A stretch of 24,166 nucleotides of DNA from Dehalococcoidia bacterium (lineage in GTDB: Bacteria; Chloroflexota; Dehalococcoidia; SZUA-161; SpSt-899): the NCBI GenBank assembly GCA_023271515.1, contig JALPXQ010000010.1:1-24166 (forward strand), given 5' to 3'. Positions 1-6,349 of the stretch are shown piece by piece. How positions within the stretch are numbered: the stretch's first letter is position 1; every line of letters begins with the position of its first letter. The position numbers and the translations under genes were made by a program. The notes beneath the pieces are model-generated. The model had not been told where the DNA came from and made no database searches. It saw only the letters and a list, made by a program, of their open reading frames with translations.

Positions 1-1454
1 CGTTCCTGTGGCATCGACTGTCAGGGTATAAGTCTCCACCAGTCGCGGAAGGAGATCCCATGTTCTTCTGGCAACCGTCCATTTCCCGGGCACCGGAGAG
101 TCAACTGAGATGACCTCTGGACGCTCAGCGGTAAGTGATGATGCCGCAGCCTCCCCCAGGGGATTATACAGTATCATATGCAGGTCATTGGCGACATCGA
201 GCCACTTCAGGCTCAAACTCAGATTGGCAATACCCGCTTCCAGGGAAAGGGTGTAGAAGATTTGGTCCCCCAGAGCGGCATCTTCATCAACAGTCCCGGT
301 TATGTCCACAGCCGTGAGATGGTCCACAGGCTGGATTACGTTAACCGAGACGGGAATGGTTATATCGCCAAGGATAACGTAGCCAAAATATGTTCCGGCG
401 GCGGCAGCGGCGGGCACACTCATCACAGCATCGAAGGTGGCCGTTGCTTCTGCGGGAACCGTTATGCTGGCCGGCACGGTTATCCAGTTGCCGGCGACAA
501 CACCCTGGGTGTCGGTCATGACTGATTTGGCGATGGTCAGGGTTACCTCTTCGGCGGCGTTGTTTATCACCGTGAAGGTCTTGGGATAGACACCGGGAAG
601 CACCTGTCCCACCGACCATTCATCATCCACGAGGGTGCCTTCCCTCAATGCAAGGTAGGCCTCTTTTACATTCATCCTTCCGGCGCCCTGATCCCATATA
701 CAAAACTCTATACCACCGAAATCAGTAATGTCATCGGCGGTGTTCTTCAGCGCCCTCTCCACCTCTGCCGGCGTAAGGACCGGGAAGGCCTAGAGTAACA
801 GGGCAACCGCACCGGCAACATGCGGAGCGGACATCGAGGTGCCGCTCCAATCGTCGTAGCCGTAGAACTCTGCCGGAATAGCCTGGGGCACGGGAGCAAT
901 TACCGCAGCCCCGGGTGTTGCAACATCAAGGGCTATCCTCCCGTCCCCTGCGGGGCCCCTGGAGCTAAACCATACTATGCCCTCATCGCTGGTAGACGCG
1001 GCAACAGAGATTACCCCGTGAGCAACTGCCGGGCGTCCAACCGTGCCTTCACCCGGCCCGCTATTTCCCGCAGAGGTCACCACGACAACGCCTGCCGCAA
1101 CGGCGTGGGTTGAGGCGAGATCTATGGGATCCATGCCCCTTCCAGCGCGCTGCGGGGCTCCAAGGCTCATATTGATTATATGTGCCCCCTGATCAAGGGA
1201 CCACTCTATGCCTCGAATGATCCAGGACCACATACCCCCTCCCTGGGCGTTGAGCACTTTAGCATTGGCTCGGGTATAAAAACGCGCTCGTGATTGCCAA
1301 GCCCTTCGGGGTCTGTTCCCCAAATCAGAGAGCCATCAGGCCGAACGACGAGCAGGTCCAGGTCGTTTGCCGGATCCATCCACCTTAAATCCACCTCAAG
1401 TTTACCTATTTTATCAGATTCAAATCGGGCAAGCGATGACGGCTCAAGAACTTG
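1..1454 (-). pseudogene. Subtilisin-family (S8) serine protease, rearranged and interrupted, partial at left edge
   Basis: Secreted S8 proteases use an Asp/His/Ser triad. The frame from about 1300 down to position 1 encodes the second half of such an enzyme: AKVLNAQGGG, the oxyanion-hole segment SAGNSGP and the nucleophile segment GTSMSAPHVAGA, then a long beta-rich C-terminal region with TVPASITVPAEATATF and a domain with LKWLDVANDL. A TAG at 790-792 interrupts the catalytic domain right after VALLL. The frame then continues unbroken to the window edge with typical S8 sequence (LTPAEVERALKNTADD), so one C-to-T change from CAG would explain the stop. The Asp and His segments are missing. In their place, in another frame at about 1425-1270, is DLRWMDPANDLDLLVVRPDG, which resembles the C-terminal domain of the same protein. 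This looks like a deletion or recombination between gene copies followed by decay. Confident it is S8; fairly confident it is non-functional. Confidence 0.8.
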
Positions 1455-1916
1455 TCAACTGCCTCGTTTGCCTCAGATCTTATTTCTCGGTAATATAGGC
1501 AGTCGCCGGGTTCCAGCGAAAATTCGGAATTGAACAGTCTATCCTTGTATTTAGTATAGTTGTGTCGGATGTGCGCTTGTCTCTTCTGCTAGCTTCTGAG
1601 CAGCTTCGATGTTCTCCTTCGGAGCCCATATGCCCAGCGTTTTGGTGTAGCCTTTAGCGCGTTTCCTGGCTACCCAATGCGGTCCCGCTTTTACCTGTCT
1701 GGTTACGAAAGCATCACCGGGTGCCAGAAACTCCCACCCCTCTGGTATCTCGATATCCCCATACTGGTGGCACCACCAGTTCTCAGATTCGGGCCGTGGG
1801 GGATATACCCATAGAATCTCAGCCGAGTGATCTTGCTTATTGCGCATCTGCATCGGGCTGCCCACAAGCTTCAAGATCGTATGGGGCATACCTAAATTTG
1901 AACCGAGTTCAAGCAT
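1406..1916 (-). pseudogene. DUF2293-like hypothetical protein, split by a frameshift
   Basis: The first frame (1916 to 1551) gives 121 residues with EIPEGWEFLAPGDAFVTRQV, a HWVARKRAKGY stretch and LGIWAPKENIEAAQKLAEE. From memory this pattern (W-x-FL-x-x-GDA-x-x-TR-x-VKA, then GxWAP) is that of DUF2293 proteins of unknown function; I could not search. The frame stops at 1551, but a second frame picks up the same protein character at about 1600 and runs to a TAG at 1406-1408 with YKDRLFNSEF, YYREIRSEANEAVDKFLSRH. A highly charged helical segment after the GxWAP region is what the family has. One indel between roughly 1560 and 1620 would join the two parts into about 170 residues. No good ribosome binding site precedes the ATG at 1916. 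It could be a pseudogene or a sequencing indel. Confidence 0.45.
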
Positions 1917-1937
1917 AAGGTCTGTTAAACAAGATCA

Positions 1938-2042
1938 TCAGGGGGATTCTCCCCCTGAAACCCCCTGAAGCAGTTGTGTCCTAGTCCTTTGAAAGGGCTT
2001 CGCCCCTTTAGGAAGCATAGGAATCTTTGAAATTCCTATGCT
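1938..2042. repeat. Three-hairpin palindromic element
   Basis: Three inverted repeats follow one another. 1938-1958 is a perfect 9-bp stem (TCAGGGGGA / TCCCCCTGA) with loop TTC. 1992-2009 is a stem AAAGGGC / GCCCCTTT with one bulged base and loop TTC. 2014-2042 is a perfect 11-bp stem (AGCATAGGAAT / ATTCCTATGCT) with a 7-nt loop. None is followed by a T run, so it does not look like a terminator. The first hairpin resembles the one at 23321-23337, suggesting a dispersed REP- or MITE-like family. Confidence 0.6.
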
Positions 2043-2154
2043 GCTATTGTACGCTGACGGTTAATGGTGAGCAAGGTCAGTAAGTGCTATTTCCATTGTT
2101 CCCTCCCAAGTCTGAGTGATAACGTGTGAAGCAACTCCAAGAAAGAGGCTTACT

Positions 2155-2198
2155 AATCGTGTCATCAATCGCGTCATGAACGCGTGAATTGTGTCATC
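2155..2198. repeat. Three 12-bp direct repeats
   Basis: Consensus AATYGYGTCATS occurs at 2155-2166, 2167-2178 and 2187-2198. The first two abut and the third follows an 8-bp spacer (AACGCGTG). A related AACGTGTGAA lies at 2121-2130 and AACGCGTGAA at 2179-2188. The arrangement resembles a small operator or iteron array beside a winged-helix remnant, but no function can be shown. Confidence 0.45.
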
Positions 2199-2304
2199 GG
2201 GCCGTATAGTAGACTGACCGTCCCTGACCATGTTGCTCAATGAAGCCTTTCTCCAAGAGCTCATCCAAATCCCTATGAGCAGTCTTTCTATGGCTTGTAA
2301 CTAC
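2194..2304 (-). pseudogene. Winged-helix domain remnant
   Basis: Between in-frame stops at 2305-2307 (TAA) and 2194-2196 (TGA), the minus strand encodes about 36 residues: SHRKTAHRDLDELLEKGFIE, then GQGRSVYYTAR. This is the recognition helix and wing pattern (S-x-x-TA-x-RDL-x-x-L-x-x-KG-x-I, G-x-GRS-x-YY) seen at the C-terminus of many Fic-family proteins and in DeoR-type or stand-alone winged-helix regulators. There is no start codon and no preceding domain, so it is a decayed C-terminal fragment. Which parent family it came from cannot be decided from 36 residues. Confidence 0.45.
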
Positions 2305-2340
2305 TTAATAACGTCACCCCGGTGCGATCAGGGAACGAAG

Positions 2341-2838
2341 CTACTCATGTATGGTAGCGCATTCGGAGGCTTCACCGCGGAGCGTTTCAATGGCGTGAGG
2401 AAGGGTAGGGAGGATTACTTCGAGGCACTCGCGTACCGCCTTCGGGCTGCCGGGGAGATTGACAATCAGGGTCTTGCCACGGATGCCGGATACGCCTCGG
2501 CTTAACATCCCCATGGGCGTCTTCTTCAGGCTCTCCAGCCTCATGGCTTCGGAAAAACCGGGGGCGAGTCTTTCCACCACCGCCAGCGTGGCCTCGGGTG
2601 TGACATCCCGGGGACTGAGCCCGGTGCCGCCACTGGTGAGAATCAGATCGATCCCCGCACCATCGGCCCACTCGATCAATCTGGCGGATATCGTCTCTCT
2701 CTCGTCGGGGACGATCTCGTATCGGGAGACTTGCGCCCCTATTCCGGAGAGCAAGTCCCGGATTACGGCACCGCTTTCATCCTTGCGCTCTCCCCGGGAG
2801 CCCTTATCGCTGACGGTAATTATGCCGGCGATGAACAT
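2341..2838 (-). CDS. mog: Molybdopterin adenylyltransferase, MogA/MoaB family
   Basis: This family adenylylates molybdopterin before molybdate insertion (molybdenum cofactor synthesis, cytoplasmic). The 165-residue product has the ordered family motifs: ITVSDKGSRGERKDESG at the N-terminus, TSGGTGLSPRDVTPEAT at about residues 68-84 (nucleotide and pterin binding) and LIVNLPGSPKAV near the C-terminus. Length is normal for a stand-alone MogA/MoaB protein. An upstream in-frame GTG exists at 2844, but AAGGAG lies 5 nt before the ATG at 2838, so I chose 2838. It follows hisS by 11 bp and is the last gene of the thrS unit. No other cofactor gene is nearby, so its pairing with translation genes looks like hitch-hiking in the operon. 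MogA and MoaB activities cannot be told apart here. Confidence 0.9.
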   Translation of the reverse strand: MFIAGIITVSDKGSRGERKDESGAVIRDLLSGIGAQVSRYEIVPDERETISARLIEWADGAGIDLILTSGGTGLSPRDVTPEATLAVVERLAPGFSEAMRLESLKKTPMGMLSRGVSGIRGKTLIVNLPGSPKAVRECLEVILPTLPHAIETLRGEASECATIHE

Positions 2839-2849
2839 ATTCACTCCTT

Positions 2850-4103
2850 CTACTTCTTCAACCTTTTCAGAGCATCCTCGAAGCTCAAGCGCTGTTGCTC
2901 GCTCCTGGTCATATCGCGCCAGACTATCATCCCATCTCGAAGCTCATCCTCACCGATGATGATAGCAGAGGTGGCACCGAGGGCATTGGCATGTCTTAGT
3001 TGTGCCTTCAGGCTGCGGTTTCCCGAAGCAAGGATGGCACCGATCCCCTCCCGGCGCATTTGGGCGACATACCCCACAGCCTTATCCTTTGCCTCCTGGC
3101 CGAGGAAGGCGACAAAGGTGGTGGGTTGAGGAAGGGGAGGCACAACGATACCCTGCCTCTTTATATTGAGGATCATTCGCTCGATGCCAGTAGCAAATCC
3201 GACTCCGGGCGTGGGTCTGCCGCCAATTTCTTCCATGAGATCATCGTATCTGCCGCCACCACCCAGGGTGGTCTGTGCCCCCTTTTCGCCCAGCGGCTGG
3301 ATTTCAAAAACGGTCCTGGTATAGTAGTCAAGTCCACGAACCAGCCGGTGATCGAGGTCGAATTCCAGGTCAAAAATGACAAGATACTTCTTAAGGAAAT
3401 CAAAGTGATCCTGACATTCGGCGCAGAGAGAGTCGCTGCTCTTCGGAGCCTGCTCGGTAAGAGGCATGCAGGATTCCTGCTTGCAATCGAGCAGCCTTAG
3501 CGTATTTCTTTCCAGCCGGCGTTTGCAATCGGGGCACAGGAGGTCAATCTTCTTCGAATAGTATTCCTCAAGGCACTTGAGGTACTGGGGCCGGCAGTTA
3601 CGGCAGCCGATGCTATTCAATTTCAGGACCGTGTCCCTCAAACCAAGGCGGCGATACAGCACACAGGCCATCTCGATGACCTCAGCATCGAGGGCGGGAT
3701 CGGAGCTGCCCAGTCCCTCGAAGCCGAATTGCCAGTGCTGGCGGAATCGTCCCGCCTGAGGACGCTCATATCGGAATATCGGGGTGATATAGTATAGCCT
3801 GACCGGCTGGGGCAGGTTATGCATCCCGTGCTCTAAATACGCCCGGCACACCGGAGCTGTCCCTTCCGGACGTAAGGTCAGAAGATCCCCGCCATGGTCG
3901 TTGAAGGAGTACATCTCCTTCTCCACAATGTCGGTGTCTTCCCCTATACTGCGAACGAAAAGCCCGGAGTCCTCGAAAACCGGGGTATCGATGCGCTGGT
4001 AGCCATAAAGCCGGCAAATATCGGCCACAGTCTCTTCAATATATCGCCAGTATGCCTGGTCGTGAGGCAGAATGTCGGAAGTGCCGCGCGGTGCCTGGTA
4101 CAA
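2850..4103 (-). CDS. hisS: Histidyl-tRNA synthetase
   Basis: Class II synthetase charging tRNA-His with histidine in the cytoplasm. Visible landmarks: YQAPRGTSDILPHD at the start; motif 2 RYERPQAGRFRQHWQFGFE; the family's Cys-rich insertion region (CRNCRPQYLKC, LLCPDCKRRLE); the histidine signature LVRGLDYYTRTVFE; GGGGRYDDL; the motif 3 region PGVGFATGIERM; and a C-terminal anticodon-binding domain. Length (417 residues) is usual. The open frame allows a TTG at 4109, but the site GGGAGG, formed over the pheS stop, sits 6 nt before a second TTG at 4103, which I take as the start. It lies 11 bp behind pheS and is followed after 11 bp by mog, so it is probably co-transcribed from the thrS promoter. 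Confidence 0.95.
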   Translation of the reverse strand: MYQAPRGTSDILPHDQAYWRYIEETVADICRLYGYQRIDTPVFEDSGLFVRSIGEDTDIVEKEMYSFNDHGGDLLTLRPEGTAPVCRAYLEHGMHNLPQPVRLYYITPIFRYERPQAGRFRQHWQFGFEGLGSSDPALDAEVIEMACVLYRRLGLRDTVLKLNSIGCRNCRPQYLKCLEEYYSKKIDLLCPDCKRRLERNTLRLLDCKQESCMPLTEQAPKSSDSLCAECQDHFDFLKKYLVIFDLEFDLDHRLVRGLDYYTRTVFEIQPLGEKGAQTTLGGGGRYDDLMEEIGGRPTPGVGFATGIERMILNIKRQGIVVPPLPQPTTFVAFLGQEAKDKAVGYVAQMRREGIGAILASGNRSLKAQLRHANALGATSAIIIGEDELRDGMIVWRDMTRSEQQRLSFEDALKRLKK

Positions 4104-4114
4104 GATCAACCTCC

Positions 4115-5155
4115 CTAGAATTGCTCCAGAAAGCGAAGGTCATTGCTGTAGAAAAGCCGGATGTCGTCGATGCCATACTTGAGCATCGGGATGCGTTCCA
4201 GGCCCATGCCGAAGGCAAAGCCGGTGTAGATGTCAGGGTCGTAGTTCACCCGCCGCAGGACATCGGGATGTACCATCCCCGCGCCCAGAATCTCGATCCA
4301 TCCCTCATCACCGCACACGCGACAGCCCTTGCCCTGACAGATGAAACAGTCGATCGCCATGTCCACGCCAGGCTCGACGAACGGAAAGTAGTCACAGCGA
4401 AACCGCACCTTGCGATCCCGGCCAAAGAGCCGGCGGGCAAGTTCGTAGAGCGTCCCCTTAAGGTGAGCCATGGAAATGCCTTTGTCCACCGCCAAGCCTT
4501 CGATCTGGTAGAACATGGATTCATGCGTAGCGTCGGTGGCTTCATGGCGATAGACCTTGCCCGGCATGATGACGCGTATCGGAGGCTGTCTTTTTTCCAT
4601 AAACCGGATTTGCATCGGCGAGGTGTGAGTGCGCAGCAGCATGGGTCGCTCGCCGGCTTCGTTTTCGTAGTCAATCCAGAGAGTAGCCCACATATCACGG
4701 GCCGGGTGATCCCTGGGGATATTCAGCGCCTCGAAGTTGTAATAATCCCACTCGACCTCCGGCCCTTCGACTACCCCAAAGCCCATAGCGGTGAAAATCG
4801 CACAGGCCTCGCGGAGTATCTTCGTCGTGGGATGGAGCCGGCCCACTTGAACATGGTGTCCCGGGAGGGTAACATCCAGGCGGGATTGCTGCACAAGTTT
4901 ATCTAACTCGGCCTTTTTGAGTGATTCTTGTTTCTCGGCCAGGGCCTGCTCTAAGAGCGACTTGAGATTATTGGCAGCTGCTCCAGCCTCCCGCCTTTCC
5001 TCGATCGGTAAGCTGGAGAGACCTCGCAGCAGCTGGGTTACCGTTCCCTTCCTGCCGAGGTACCCGACTCGCCAGGCCTCGATCTCGTTCAGGTCATTGA
5101 GATTCCGCAGTTCATCCAATGCCCTGGATTTGATCTCTTCAAGGGTTTCTATCAT
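4115..5155 (-). CDS. pheS: Phenylalanyl-tRNA synthetase alpha subunit
   Basis: Catalytic subunit of the alpha2-beta2 phenylalanyl-tRNA synthetase. The 346-residue product begins with the usual helical arm (about residues 1-90). It contains LHPTTKILREACAIFTAMGF, EVEWDYYNFEALNIPRDHPARD, RTHTSPMQIRFM, motif 2 GKVYRHEATDATHESMFYQ, the Cys-containing CQGKGCRVC segment found in many bacterial PheS, and motif 3 GFAFGMGLERIPMLKYGIDD. Length is normal. The ATG at 5155 overlaps the rplT stop (ATGA), indicating translational coupling. In most bacteria pheT follows directly; here hisS follows and pheT is absent from the window, so the beta subunit must be encoded elsewhere. Confidence 0.96.
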   Translation of the reverse strand: MIETLEEIKSRALDELRNLNDLNEIEAWRVGYLGRKGTVTQLLRGLSSLPIEERREAGAAANNLKSLLEQALAEKQESLKKAELDKLVQQSRLDVTLPGHHVQVGRLHPTTKILREACAIFTAMGFGVVEGPEVEWDYYNFEALNIPRDHPARDMWATLWIDYENEAGERPMLLRTHTSPMQIRFMEKRQPPIRVIMPGKVYRHEATDATHESMFYQIEGLAVDKGISMAHLKGTLYELARRLFGRDRKVRFRCDYFPFVEPGVDMAIDCFICQGKGCRVCGDEGWIEILGAGMVHPDVLRRVNYDPDIYTGFAFGMGLERIPMLKYGIDDIRLFYSNDLRFLEQF

Positions 5156-5505
5156 CGCTGGCCCCTGGCAATCTCCACCAGTTGAACAAAGGCCGCCGAA
5201 TCTCGCACCGCCATATCGGCCAGTATCTTCCGGTCGAGGGATACGCCGGCTCTGATCAGACCGTGCATGAACTTGTTATAAGGCAAGTCGTGCTCCCTGG
5301 TGGCCGCATTGATGCGAACAATCCAGAGCCGACGCATGTCTCTCTTACGCTCCCGGCGGTGACGGTAGGCGTAGCTTAGTGAATGGAGCATCGACTCATG
5401 TGCTCGCTTATAGAGCGAGTGACTGGACGCTCTATGACCCCTGGTAAGTTTCAACACCTTCTTGTGACGGCGTCGAGTGGTTGTTCCCCCTTTAACACGT
5501 GGCAT
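5152..5505 (-). CDS. rplT: 50S ribosomal protein L20
   Basis: L20 binds 23S rRNA early in large-subunit assembly and in several bacteria represses its own infC-rpmI-rplT operon. The 117-residue sequence has the full pattern: MPRVKGGTTTRRRHKKVLK, GHRASSHSLYKRAHESMLHS, YAYRHRRERKRDMRRLWIVR and INAATREHDLPYNKFMHGL. AAGGAG lies 6 nt before the ATG at 5505. It begins 9 bp after rpmI and overlaps pheS by 4 bp. Confidence 0.98.
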   Translation of the reverse strand: MPRVKGGTTTRRRHKKVLKLTRGHRASSHSLYKRAHESMLHSLSYAYRHRRERKRDMRRLWIVRINAATREHDLPYNKFMHGLIRAGVSLDRKILADMAVRDSAAFVQLVEIARGQR

Positions 5506-5514
5506 GGTTTCTCC

Positions 5515-5718
5515 TTATCTCAACCCCGCCGGGAAGACCTTCTTCATTCGTTTCCTGTCTGCGGGATGCAGTTCAATGCTCTGAGAATAGGTTCGTTTGG
5601 TTCGCTTGGCTTTCTTGCGGCGCAGATGGCTCTTGCCAATCTTGACACGCATTATCTTGCCCGTGCCGGTGACACGGAATCGTCTTTTCAGCGATTTACG
5701 GGTTTTGAGTTTCGGCAT
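5515..5718 (-). CDS. rpmI: 50S ribosomal protein L35
   Basis: Small, highly basic large-subunit protein of 67 residues: MPKLKTRKSLKRRFRVTGTG, KSHLRRKKAKRTKRTYSQ and a C-terminal HPADRKRMKKVFP. Length and composition are typical. Its ATG lies inside the end of infC (23-bp overlap), so its translation is probably coupled to IF3 synthesis. rplT follows after 9 bp. This is the classic infC-rpmI-rplT cluster. Confidence 0.97.
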   Translation of the reverse strand: MPKLKTRKSLKRRFRVTGTGKIMRVKIGKSHLRRKKAKRTKRTYSQSIELHPADRKRMKKVFPAGLR

Positions 5719-6271
5719 CCTTGCCCCTTTTTTTTGGCTTACCTGGCGACAAAATCACGGTCATGGTCTGCCCCTCCATACCGATACCCCCTTCCACTTT
5801 GGCGGCTTCTCCCAGGGATTTGATCACTCCCTCCACCAGATCCTTTCCTAAATGAGGGTGGACAATCTCACGTCCGCGGAAGATGACCAGAATCTTGACT
5901 TTGTCCCCCTCCTCGAGCAGCCTCTTCACCGTACGAACTTTGAAATCAATATCGTGCTGCCCGATCTTGGGGCGCAACTTGACCTCTCTCAGCCCGGTTG
6001 ACTTCTGACTCTTATGAGACTGGCGCTCTTTCTTGGCCTGTTCATACTTGAACTTGCCGAAATCCAGCAGGCGACAGACCGGCGGCTGCGCGGTGGGAGC
6101 CACTTCAACCAGGTCGAGATCACGCTCTCTGGCCATCTGGCGAGCATCGGCCAACGACATCACACCCAGTTGCTCGCCGGACTCACCGATCACCCGCACC
6201 TCTTCGGCCATGATCCACTGGTTTACACGGTATTGCTTGGTTGGTTGGACGGCACGATATTGTTTAACTAT
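5696..6271 (-). CDS. infC: Translation initiation factor IF-3, AUA start inferred
   Basis: IF3 binds the 30S subunit and enforces start-codon and initiator-tRNA selection. The protein shows EVRVIGESGEQLGVMSLADA, DLVEVAPTAQPPVCRLLDFG and KFKYEQAKKERQSHKSQK in the N-domain and linker, and VKLRPKIGQHDIDFKVRTV with IFRGREIVHPHLG in the C-domain. The first ATG is at 6211, but the frame upstream encodes KQYRVNQWI, matching the conserved family start (YRVN-x-x-I), so translation must begin earlier. An in-frame TAG lies two codons before an ATA at 6269-6271, and no ATG, GTG or TTG occurs between. A site reading AGAGGTGG sits about 7 nt before that ATA. Starting there gives 191 residues. Rare AUH start codons on infC are known to underlie IF3 autoregulation. 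The product is certain; the start is strongly supported but not proven. Confidence 0.95.
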   Translation of the reverse strand: MVKQYRAVQPTKQYRVNQWIMAEEVRVIGESGEQLGVMSLADARQMARERDLDLVEVAPTAQPPVCRLLDFGKFKYEQAKKERQSHKSQKSTGLREVKLRPKIGQHDIDFKVRTVKRLLEEGDKVKILVIFRGREIVHPHLGKDLVEGVIKSLGEAAKVEGGIGMEGQTMTVILSPGKPKKRGKDAETQNP

Positions 6272-6277
6272 TCTCTA

Positions 6278-6287
6278 CCACCTCTCT
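6278..6287 (-). promoter_or_regulatory. Ribosome binding site that decides the infC start
   Basis: The minus strand reads AGAGAGGTGG here, a 6-nt match (GAGGTG) to the anti-SD, spaced 7 nt before the ATA codon at 6271-6269. No comparable site precedes the ATG at 6211. Confidence 0.7.
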
Positions 6288-6294
6288 TTTTAGT

Positions 6295-6334
6295 AACCGT
6301 TCACGGTTAGACCCATCAACCTTGAACCGTGAAC
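6295..6334 (-). promoter_or_regulatory. Alternative hairpins in the thrS-infC leader
   Basis: In the transcript, GTTCACGGTT (6334-6325) pairs perfectly with AACCGTGAAC (6308-6299) around a 16-nt loop. The 3' arm can instead fold locally as AACCG-TGAA-CGGTT (6308-6295), a 5-bp stem with a tetraloop. The two folds exclude each other and end about 10 nt before the infC ribosome binding site. No U run follows, so it is not an intrinsic terminator. Translational control of infC-rpmI-rplT, for example by L20, is a possible role. Confidence 0.45.
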
Positions 6335-6349
6335 CTGGTAACCTACAGG

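Larger units (their letters stand above)
2043..2340. other. Remnant-filled interval between palindromic element and mog
   Basis: This stretch holds no intact gene. It contains the winged-helix remnant at 2194-2304, three 12-bp direct repeats at 2155-2198, and a very short minus-strand frame (MEIALTDLAHH) beginning near 2093 behind a GGGAGG-like site. That frame ends beside the palindromic element, as if a gene start had been cut off. No terminator with a T run is visible downstream of mog. Confidence 0.4.

Noticed and set aside
1992..2042. Intrinsic terminator for mog or other genes
   Set aside because: The stems are strong but no T run follows in either direction.
2155..2198. CRISPR array
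   Set aside because: The 12-bp repeats are too short and the spacing is irregular; no cas gene is present.
4052..4906. Long plus-strand open frame opposite pheS
   Set aside because: Antisense shadow of pheS without recognisable domains or a ribosome binding site.
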